DNA of 6,312 nt, taken from the NCBI GenBank assembly GCA_009786625.1, contig WQRT01000014.1, positions 8,270 to 14,581 of the forward strand. Reading direction: 5' to 3'. Under the pieces are notes generated by a model that did no database searches, was not told the DNA's origin, and saw only the letters and a program-made list of their open reading frames with translations. Positions 1 through 6,249 of the stretch are shown here, one piece after another. The stretch is from Treponema sp. (GTDB lineage: Bacteria; Spirochaetota; Spirochaetia; Treponematales; Breznakiellaceae). The translations under genes were made by a program, and so were the position numbers. Each line of letters begins with the position of its first letter. Within the stretch, counting starts at the first letter, position 1.

Positions 1-1652
1 TCGTCGTTCTCCCTTTAATCATTGTACCGCTGTGCCTTGCGCAGGCCGCTTCCTATTTTCACGCGGTAAACGGCGTCACGCGCCTTGCCGTACAGCTTCT
101 TGGATTTAAACTTGGAGAGCTGGAAAAATTCGCGAACAGCCAGTGGTCGCTTTTAATAGACAATAACTTTGCATCAAATCAAAACATGACAAACGCGGCG
201 AAGAACGCGATAGCGCAATACGGAAACAGCCTTGTAAAAAGCGAAAGCGAAATTATTTTCGCGGTCGAAAAAGAAAGCATGACAATCGGCATGGCAAGCT
301 CGTCTATCACGTTGACACCTTCGGAGATTGCCGGGTTAACGCGAATCCTCGGCGAGGAGAACCACGGGCTTTCAAGCGCGGTCATTGGCGGCGAAAAAAG
401 AATTTTTAGTTCTTTTTATTTTACTCCTTTTGACTGGTATATATTGATCGCCGAAACAGAAGATTCATTTTACAAAGACGCGAAAAATATAACGCTCCAG
501 ACAATCATCACATTGTGCGCGGCGATCGCGGCCGCGATCATTCTTCTTATATTGATAACAAACCGATTTACAAAACCGCTTGGGCGTATCTCAGGCGCGA
601 TGAACGGAATAATCAGCACGGCGGATCTTTCATCGAGAGTCGAAGTCGAGTACAACGACGAAACAGGCGTTCTTGCCGCCTCCTTTAATAAAATGACGGA
701 GGAACTTGACAGGGCATACACCCAGATAAAACGTTACGCGTTTGACGCGGTTCTCGCCGGAAAAAAAGAAGAACGAATCCGCCATATTTTTCAGAAATAT
801 GTTCCCAATGACGTGATCGAGCGGTTTTTCGCGTCCCCGGAAAAAATGCTTGTAGGAGACAACCGCGAACTTTCCATTTTATTTTCCGACATCAGATCTT
901 TTACAACAATTTCCGAAGGTATGGCTCCCGATGATTTGGTCAATTCACTCAACCGTTATTTTTCGGGGCAGGTCGATATTATCTATAAAAGAAAGGGCAT
1001 TGTAGACAAATACATCGGGGATGCCGTCATGGCATTCTGGGGCGCGCCTGAAAAACATGAAGATGCCGCTCTTCAATCCGTATTATCCGCGCTTGAGATG
1101 ATCAATGCAGTCACGCAATTCAACGAGAACCAGAGGCGTCTTGGTAAATGTGAATTTAAAATCGGCATCGGCATAAATTACGGCGAAGTGACTGTCGGCA
1201 ATATAGGAAGCGAGCGCAAGATGGATTACACCGTCATAGGGGACGCGGTAAATCTCGCCTCAAGAATGGAAGGATTAACAAAAACATATCACTCGGATAT
1301 TTTAATAACGGAGAGCCTCTTTGAGCAGTTGCGGAAAACTTCGCCTGCCTCCGGTCTTCACTACAGGCTTCTTGACACAGTAGCGGTAAAAGGCAAAACC
1401 AGAGGCGTCAGGATTTTCACCGTAAAAAACGAACTGCCCCCCGAAGAGCAAAAGGCGTGGCCTTTGCACAATCAGGGAATGAAACTCTACTATAACCGTT
1501 CCTTTGCTGAAGCCGTTGAAAAGTTCAATGAAGTTCTAGCATTACTGCCGGGGGACTTCAACGCCGAAAATCTCCGCGCAAGATGCGCCGAATACGCTTC
1601 CTCCCCTCCGCCGTCAAACTGGAACGGCGTGGAAGTAATGAAAACAAAATAG
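1..1652 (+). CDS. Membrane-bound class III adenylate cyclase with extracytoplasmic sensor and HAMP (5' end cut off by window edge)
   Basis: Predicted to make cAMP from ATP at the inner membrane in response to an external cue. The frame is open from the left edge. The ATG at 186 is internal: 61 codons upstream stay in frame and encode a membrane helix (visible residues 1-19, VVLPLIIVPLCLAQAASYF). Numbering from the first visible codon, the order is helix 1, a sensor of about 145 residues ending in a Cache-like FDWYILIAE (143-151), helix 2 (about 165-186), HAMP (about 187-239) and cyclase (about 285-476). All six catalytic positions are intact: metal-binding D296 (LFSDIRSF) and D340 (KYIGDAVM), base-selecting K336 and T410, and transition-state N417 and R421 (VNLASR). 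The Lys/Thr pair indicates ATP and subclass IIIb rather than guanylate cyclase. A single TPR-like hairpin (about 489-530) and the tail PPPSNWNGVEVMKTK follow, an ending shared with many bacterial class III cyclases. The ligand is unknown. Probably only a short N-terminus is missing. Confidence 0.93.
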   Translation, partial: VVLPLIIVPLCLAQAASYFHAVNGVTRLAVQLLGFKLGELEKFANSQWSLLIDNNFASNQNMTNAAKNAIAQYGNSLVKSESEIIFAVEKESMTIGMASSSITLTPSEIAGLTRILGEENHGLSSAVIGGEKRIFSSFYFTPFDWYILIAETEDSFYKDAKNITLQTIITLCAAIAAAIILLILITNRFTKPLGRISGAMNGIISTADLSSRVEVEYNDETGVLAASFNKMTEELDRAYTQIKRYAFDAVLAGKKEERIRHIFQKYVPNDVIERFFASPEKMLVGDNRELSILFSDIRSFTTISEGMAPDDLVNSLNRYFSGQVDIIYKRKGIVDKYIGDAVMAFWGAPEKHEDAALQSVLSALEMINAVTQFNENQRRLGKCEFKIGIGINYGEVTVGNIGSERKMDYTVIGDAVNLASRMEGLTKTYHSDILITESLFEQLRKTSPASGLHYRLLDTVAVKGKTRGVRIFTVKNELPPEEQKAWPLHNQGMKLYYNRSFAEAVEKFNEVLALLPGDFNAENLRARCAEYASSPPPSNWNGVEVMKTK

Positions 1653-1653
1653 T

Positions 1654-2931
1654 TTACTCCGCGAGCATTTGGCGGATGGCTGTTATCTGATTACGCAAAT
1701 TTGTTATCTCCTGCTCCTGTGTTGCGTTTAACGTTTGCAGGTTCGTGACTGTTGCGGTTAGAGTTGACCTCTCGGTTTGAAGCGCCGAGATTGCGCTGTC
1801 TTTTTCCGCCGAAGCGCGTTCAAGGGAGGAAACAGCCGCCCGCTGCGATGAAACAGTTTCCCGGAGGGAAGCAGCCGTTCCTTCAAGCTCTGTTATGCGG
1901 CTTGTCTGATTGGAACTGCCGCTTGAAAAAGAATCAATCGTTCTTTGCATCGCTGCAATTGTTTCCTGAAGCTCATTTATTCTCGGCTGTAAATCCGGCT
2001 GCCGCGTAACAGGCTGCCCCTGGTTTTGAATGTCGTTTATCATCGTTTCAAGTAAATTGAACGATTGATTGTAAACTTCCCTTTTTGCCTGAAACAGTCT
2101 TGAAGAGGAAAGCGCATTATTATTACAGAATATCCTGAGGCTTTCGATTGTCCGCAGTGCCTGATCGCTGCGGCCTTCATGTAAAAACGCGCTTATCGAC
2201 GAGAAGCCGCCTGAAATCTGCGCGTCTATCGCGGCAAGCACTTCCTGTTCGCTTGTAAGCCTTTCAAGTTCGCTCTGCGCGGATTCAAGTTCCCCTGACG
2301 TTCTTTGCGCCGCCGTAAGCTCCCTTGTTCTTTCTTCAAGCTGAGTTCTCAAGCGCGACTCCCTCAGGCGTGATGCTTCCAGAATCTGCGCTCTCTCATC
2401 CTGCAGCACCGAAAGTTCATTGTTAAACGAAACCTGCATCGCAAGAAGAGACTCGCGCGTTGAAATCTGTTCATCCGAAAGATTTACACTGCTTGAATTA
2501 ACTTGAGACAACTGCCTGTCTACTTCCTGAAGACGCAGCCTTATAGCCGCGATTTCAGCTTCTTTCGCGGTAACCGCCTGCGCCGTACTATTACGGATTT
2601 CTTCTATCAGCGCTTTTTCCGTAAGATTGTAAACAGCGCCGCCGGTTTTCGCCTGTGCGTCTACCCTGCCGTTAAATGACAGCAGCAGAAAAACACCTGC
2701 GCAAAGAACTGCCGCCGCGGCGGCATTGACGGCAAACGGGAAAAGAAAGCCCTTCTTTTTCGCGTTAATCACAATTTTTTTTCCATGCCGCTGCGCCGTT
2801 GAAACAGCGTCTTCTGATAATTTATGTTTATTCTGCTCGGCAATGCCGTTTATCTGTGAAATTATTTCATTTTGCTCTTCGGCAGAAAAACACAAATCGG
2901 GATCAACCGAGATTTCTACGTTATTCGCCAT
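1654..2931 (-). CDS. Inner-membrane-anchored coiled-coil protein of unknown function
   Basis: I cannot assign a function. The 425-residue product has a hydrophilic, acidic N-terminus (1-50), a basic stretch (HGKKIVINAKKKG), one membrane helix (about 61-86, including AAAAAVLCAGVFLLLSF) and then roughly 340 residues of mostly predicted helix. The lysines before the helix place the N-terminus inside, so the long C-terminal part should lie in the periplasm. That part has a Gln/Glu/Arg/Ser-rich heptad-like coiled coil (about 103-228), a compact helical segment (about 234-301) with a TPR-like look (EGRSDQALRTIESL), a short Pro/Gln linker (about 303-316) and a second coiled coil (about 317-425). The start is set at 2931, not the in-frame ATG at 2937, because TAGGA lies 6 nt before 2931 but directly abuts 2937. 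It lies 81 nt downstream of parC and may be co-transcribed with it. Its stop faces the cyclase stop across one base. The layout suggests a structural or scaffolding envelope protein, which is inference only. Confidence 0.85.
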   Translation of the reverse strand: MANNVEISVDPDLCFSAEEQNEIISQINGIAEQNKHKLSEDAVSTAQRHGKKIVINAKKKGFLFPFAVNAAAAAVLCAGVFLLLSFNGRVDAQAKTGGAVYNLTEKALIEEIRNSTAQAVTAKEAEIAAIRLRLQEVDRQLSQVNSSSVNLSDEQISTRESLLAMQVSFNNELSVLQDERAQILEASRLRESRLRTQLEERTRELTAAQRTSGELESAQSELERLTSEQEVLAAIDAQISGGFSSISAFLHEGRSDQALRTIESLRIFCNNNALSSSRLFQAKREVYNQSFNLLETMINDIQNQGQPVTRQPDLQPRINELQETIAAMQRTIDSFSSGSSNQTSRITELEGTAASLRETVSSQRAAVSSLERASAEKDSAISALQTERSTLTATVTNLQTLNATQEQEITNLRNQITAIRQMLAE

Positions 2932-3012
2932 ACACATTCCTATATTTTATCATGTACTGACAGATTTCTCCAGCCGCGAACCTCACAACTACGCGAACTG
3001 TACAGGCTGCAA
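2932..3012 (-). other. 81-nt spacer between parC and the coiled-coil gene, with small repeats
   Basis: No terminator with a T-run is visible, which favours read-through from parC. The spacer holds a 7-bp direct repeat CGCGAAC (2975-2981 and 2992-2998, + strand reading), the 8-bp palindrome CTGTACAG (2998-3005) and complementary CAGCC/GGCTG arms (2971-2975 with 3005-3009). The arms could close a loose hairpin in the transcript. The 25 nt before the coiled-coil start are very AT-rich. None of these elements matches a regulatory family I recognise. Confidence 0.3.
2938..2942 (-). promoter_or_regulatory. Ribosome binding site that decides the start of the coiled-coil gene
   Basis: The - strand reads TAGGA, then ATGTGT, then ATGGCG. 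This AGGA core leaves a normal 6-nt spacer to the ATG at 2931 and no spacer to the ATG at 2937. The shorter start, giving MANNVEISVD, is therefore preferred over MCMANNVEISVD. Confidence 0.6.
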
Positions 3013-4932
3013 TTATTTACCGGCAAATTTTTCCACTTCTTTAGCGGCGAGTCTTATGCCTCCGGCTTTTAAGCCCCGGACATTGTAATCCTGCGCTTTA
3101 AACTCCTCTGTCAGAACTTTAAGGCGCGGCTTGGGTTTGTATTTTAATGTAAAGGAAAACTTTGGTGCAGTGTCTATATGCATGACCGCCGCGCCGTCCG
3201 GGACGAGGAAATAATCCTTGTTCATTATCCAGCCTTCGATAACACAGCGTTTAATGTACGGGAAACCGTCATCCTTATCCTTGTAGATTATTGTAAAAAT
3301 TGTTTTCGCAAGAGCGTCCTTGTCAGCGACGCCTATCCACCATGCATCGGCTCCCACAAAAGTTTTTTCTGGGAGATCCATAACCGTGTACATTCCGTTC
3401 TTGCGGATAGTAAGAATTCTGTCAAACGGAGAGACTTCGGCGATTTTAGAACCTGACACATTTGTGCCTAGATAGCCTGTTCTCGCATCGTACTTTAACT
3501 CGACATCGCGCTTTACAACTTCCTTGGCAACCACCTTGTCAAACGTTCCCACAACTGTTTTACGCGCTCCTTTACCGATTTCTTCATTTGATTTTATCTT
3601 GGCGATGATTCCCTTAAGATACGCGGTTGAGTACGCTGTAATGTTTTTAAGGTGAGAGCCGATTTCTTTGATACGCGCGTTTATCTGCTCCATCTCGTCG
3701 CGGGCTTTATTAATGTCGTATAACGAAATTCTGCGGATTGGAATACGCAGAAGATGATCGACATCGTCCTCACAAACGCCGCGCAGGCCTATCTCTTTTA
3801 AGAACGGTTTAAATCCCGCGATCACCGCGTCCTGCACTCCTTTCGCTGTCTTCATTTTTTCGATGCCTTTGTAGATCCGCTCTTCGATAAAAATTCTTTC
3901 CAGCGTGCGCAGGTGCAGTTTATCAAGAAGCTCTTTTTTCTCAAGCTCAAGTTCTTTAGTAAGAATTTTTACAAGCTGTTTCGCGTGATACTTGATTACA
4001 TCGTTTACTGTCATCACGGCGGGAAGGCCGTTTTTAATCACAAGCAGGTTGACAGAGATTGACTGCTCACATTCTGTAAAGGCGAAAAGCGCGTCTATCG
4101 TTTCCTGTGAATAAACGCCGCGCGCCATTTTAATTTCGATCTCGACCTTATCAGTTGTAAAATCATTTATGCCGAGGATTTTTATCCGCCCGTTTCTGGC
4201 GGCCGCGTCAATGCTGTTGATTATACTCTCAGTTGTCGAGCCGAATGGAAGCTCCGTGATAAGGATGCGTTTGGGATCGGACGTATCAAGTTTCGCGCGC
4301 ACTAAAACCTTGCCGTTGCCGCCTTCGTAACCTGAAACATCAACATAGCCGCCTGTGGGAAAATCAGGGTAAAGTTCAAACTTTTTACCGTTAAGGCAGG
4401 CGATTTCGGCTTCCAGCACTTCGATCGCGTTATGCGGCAGAATTTTTGTCGACATGCCGACCGCGATTCCTTCTACTCCCATGATTAAAACAACGGGGAC
4501 TTTCGCCGGAAATAACACAGGCTCCCTGTTGCGGCCGTCGTAAGAATCCGTCCATGTTGTCAGTTTTGGATTGTAAAAAATATCTTTCGCGAGAGGCGTT
4601 ACGCGACATTCAATGTAACGCGGCGCGGATGCGTCATCGCCGGTGTAAAGATTACCGAAGTTTCCCTGCCTGTCAATGAAAAGTTCCTTGTTGGCAAGAT
4701 TTACAAGCGCGGGATTTATAGAAGCCTCTCCGTGCGGATGATACTTCATGCACTGGCCTGTAACATTGGCGACCTTGTGGAATTTTCCGTCGTCCATTTC
4801 GAACAACGTATGAAGAATACGCCTTTGAACGGGTTTTAGCCCGTCCTCAAGATCGGGAATGGCCCTGTCTTTTATTACATAAGAGGCATATTCCAGAAAA
4901 TTGCGGTCAAAAAGATTTTTTATAAAAGCCAT
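3013..4932 (-). CDS. parC: DNA topoisomerase IV subunit A (short, Bacteroidetes-like ParC type)
   Basis: This is the DNA-cleaving subunit of a type IIA topoisomerase. With ParE, which is not in this window, it should decatenate and relax DNA in the cytoplasm. The 639-residue product opens with the family signature RAIPDLEDGLKPVQRRIL (about 23-40). It has KYHPHG (63-68), the R105-Y106 pair in APRYIECR with the catalytic tyrosine, and GIAVGMSTKILPHN (about 155-168). Helices of the exit gate follow (about 320-450), then a reduced C-terminal domain (about 460-639). There is no GyrA box (QRRGGKG), which argues against gyrase. The wording (DDGKFHKVANVTG, YIKRCVIEG, KYKPKPRLK) resembles the Bacteroidetes ParC group as I remember it, but those proteins run on further at the C-terminus. 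The residues aligned with GyrA Ser83 and Asp87 are A70 and P74. The start is fixed by an in-frame TAA at 4942-4944, three codons upstream of the ATG. I see no clear Shine-Dalgarno sequence. The upstream gene ends 31 nt away, so co-transcription is likely. Confidence 0.95.
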   Translation of the reverse strand: MAFIKNLFDRNFLEYASYVIKDRAIPDLEDGLKPVQRRILHTLFEMDDGKFHKVANVTGQCMKYHPHGEASINPALVNLANKELFIDRQGNFGNLYTGDDASAPRYIECRVTPLAKDIFYNPKLTTWTDSYDGRNREPVLFPAKVPVVLIMGVEGIAVGMSTKILPHNAIEVLEAEIACLNGKKFELYPDFPTGGYVDVSGYEGGNGKVLVRAKLDTSDPKRILITELPFGSTTESIINSIDAAARNGRIKILGINDFTTDKVEIEIKMARGVYSQETIDALFAFTECEQSISVNLLVIKNGLPAVMTVNDVIKYHAKQLVKILTKELELEKKELLDKLHLRTLERIFIEERIYKGIEKMKTAKGVQDAVIAGFKPFLKEIGLRGVCEDDVDHLLRIPIRRISLYDINKARDEMEQINARIKEIGSHLKNITAYSTAYLKGIIAKIKSNEEIGKGARKTVVGTFDKVVAKEVVKRDVELKYDARTGYLGTNVSGSKIAEVSPFDRILTIRKNGMYTVMDLPEKTFVGADAWWIGVADKDALAKTIFTIIYKDKDDGFPYIKRCVIEGWIMNKDYFLVPDGAAVMHIDTAPKFSFTLKYKPKPRLKVLTEEFKAQDYNVRGLKAGGIRLAAKEVEKFAGK

Positions 4933-4937
4933 TACTA

Positions 4938-4949
4938 CACTTTACAGTG
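4938..4949 (-). promoter_or_regulatory. Small hairpin just before the parC start
   Basis: The - strand reads CACT-GTAA-AGTG, a 4-bp stem with a GNRA-type tetraloop in RNA, ending 5 nt before the parC ATG. It sits where a Shine-Dalgarno sequence would normally be, and none is recognisable. The stem is short and may be chance. Confidence 0.25.
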
Positions 4950-4963
4950 CGGGCGGTTTCGCG

Positions 4964-6184
4964 TCAATAATCCCGCGATCCTCTCGATATAAAGCCAAAC
5001 TTGTAACCGACTCCGATTTGGATGCTGTAGCGATCATAATTGATGGATCCTCCGATTACAGAGTGGAAAAAATCAACGGCAAAACGCGGATCAATAACGA
5101 TCATGCCGGGTCCTGCTCTTACGCCGAATTGCAATCCCGCGAGCCATGAAAACATGGACGGTTCTGTAGTGCCCATGAGGGAATAATTAAAAACAGCTCC
5201 GCCGTAAGGAGAGATAACAAAATGATCCGAAGGTTTAAATACAAATTTTAATGTTAATGGCACTTCGAGGGTAAGATCGCGGTATCCGCTCGTGGAAGTT
5301 AAAACCCAGTCTTGAACAAACTGCATTCCAAGATCGATTGATAAAAAATCCAGAAAATGGAATTCAAGCGCGAGCCGCACACCAAAGTTCATCCAGTTGA
5401 TGGATTGAGTTACTCCTGAATACAGGCGCGGCGTCCATAGTGCGCTAGTTTCGAGAAACAACCATTTGTCGCGCCAGTCAACAACTTCTTCGATATCGGG
5501 AATACCTGCAAGCATGTTATAAACCATGATTGACAGAAAATCGCTTACAGAGCCGTCAACTCCCTGATAGATAATATATTGATTGCCGATTACTTCGTTC
5601 GATCCGCTGTCTAAAAGTTCAAGTTCAAAAACAAATTCGCTGCGCCCCGGCGGAATCAGTACCGGCGCCGGCGCTTCAGGAACAGGAGCGTGAACTGTCA
5701 TCGGCACCTGAATATATTCAGTTATTTCTTCAGGCTCATAATTGCCTTCTCCCCTAACATCATAAAAATGAATACCGTCATCAATCTCCCACGAAAAAAA
5801 CTCACGTCTCGGGCCTGTGTACCTTACAGCCGGTATCGGCCGCAGAGGAACAGGATGAGGCTGCGCCCTGACCACAGGAACATCAACCATTACAATTTCA
5901 GGTTCAGGCATAACGATGACAGGCTCCGGCTCACGTTCGGCGTCTTGCGCGGTAAAAGGTCTAATCGAACCTCTCAGGACAAAATCGGAAATATGCTGCG
6001 TCCTTACAAGCGCGTAATATTGAAGGACCACTTCGTAGGTAAGCTGCCTGTAGAAAAAAGCCGTATCTCCGTCATTACCGCCGCCTGTTACAGGCGGGAC
6101 AAAGATCCTGGCTTCGCGGTAGGCTTGCGCAAAAAGGACGGAACAAGCAAGAAAAAGAATGATAAAAAAAGCCGACTTCCTCAT
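4964..6184 (-). CDS. Secreted protein with proline-rich insert and predicted C-terminal outer-membrane beta-barrel
   Basis: I do not recognise a named family. The 406-residue product starts with a signal peptide (basic MRK, then a hydrophobic core, likely cut near FAQA, residues 18-21). Residues 22-77 form a mixed alpha/beta segment (ARIFVPPV, then FVLRGSIRPF). Residues 82-180 are proline- and glutamate-rich with repeated Pro-Glu/Pro-Val pairs. Residues 181-228 return to ordered sequence (FVFELELLDS, YIIYQGVDGS, MVYNMLAGIP). Residues 240-398 show alternating aromatic/hydrophobic strands separated by short turns (such as FGVRLALEFHFLDFLSIDLG and SIQIGVGYKFGF), typical of a small outer-membrane barrel of about eight strands. 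The protein ends in tyrosine, as many barrels end in an aromatic residue. There is no lipobox: the cysteine at 14 lies inside the signal core. The start is fixed by an in-frame TAA (6194-6196) three codons upstream. It precedes parC by 31 nt. Confidence 0.85.
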   Translation of the reverse strand: MRKSAFFIILFLACSVLFAQAYREARIFVPPVTGGGNDGDTAFFYRQLTYEVVLQYYALVRTQHISDFVLRGSIRPFTAQDAEREPEPVIVMPEPEIVMVDVPVVRAQPHPVPLRPIPAVRYTGPRREFFSWEIDDGIHFYDVRGEGNYEPEEITEYIQVPMTVHAPVPEAPAPVLIPPGRSEFVFELELLDSGSNEVIGNQYIIYQGVDGSVSDFLSIMVYNMLAGIPDIEEVVDWRDKWLFLETSALWTPRLYSGVTQSINWMNFGVRLALEFHFLDFLSIDLGMQFVQDWVLTSTSGYRDLTLEVPLTLKFVFKPSDHFVISPYGGAVFNYSLMGTTEPSMFSWLAGLQFGVRAGPGMIVIDPRFAVDFFHSVIGGSINYDRYSIQIGVGYKFGFISRGSRDY

Positions 6185-6201
6185 ATATCTATTTTAATGC
6201 T

Positions 6202-6219
6202 TAATTCCAGATAATTCCA
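6202..6219 (-). repeat. Two 8-bp direct repeats, TGGAATTA, one helical turn apart
   Basis: On the - strand TGGAATTA occurs twice with a 10-bp period (6219-6212 and 6209-6202), separated by TC. The pair sits 18-35 nt upstream of the outer membrane protein start, inside the 65-nt gap after the preceding gene. Spacing of one turn puts both copies on the same DNA face, as in many operator sites. No regulator is known from the sequence. Confidence 0.35.
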
Positions 6220-6249
6220 CTTTTTTAGACACGTGAGATCGGCGCATAA

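Noticed and set aside
470..721. An 83-codon - strand open frame inside the cyclase gene
   Set aside because: It lies opposite membrane helix 2 and HAMP, which are clearly coding on the + strand.
1659..1675. CCGC/GCGG hairpin as a shared terminator for the convergent genes
   Set aside because: The stem is 4 bp with a 9-nt loop and no T-run follows on either strand; it also lies inside the coiled-coil coding sequence.
2940..2975. Promoter-like TGGAGA and TAAAAT hexamers, 17 nt apart, before the coiled-coil gene
   Set aside because: The predicted transcript start would fall at or after the ribosome binding site, so the AT-rich stretch more likely just keeps the start unstructured.
2726..3088. 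A 120-codon + strand open frame spanning the parC/coiled-coil junction
   Set aside because: It overlaps two well-supported - strand genes, has no recognisable domain and no good start context.
3013..4932. Calling the topoisomerase gene gyrA
   Set aside because: The GyrA box is missing, the C-terminal domain is short and the wording follows the ParC group. Gyrase A is usually about 800 residues or more.
6191..6196. TAAAAT as a -10 box for the outer membrane protein gene
   Set aside because: It is only 6 nt from the ATG and has a poor -35 match (TGGAAT), so it would give an essentially leaderless transcript.
5690..6214. A 174-codon + strand open frame opposite the outer membrane protein gene
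   Set aside because: Its product is rich in Arg, Asn and His with no domain, and it lies over a signal peptide and proline-rich region that read sensibly on the - strand. It is a shadow frame.
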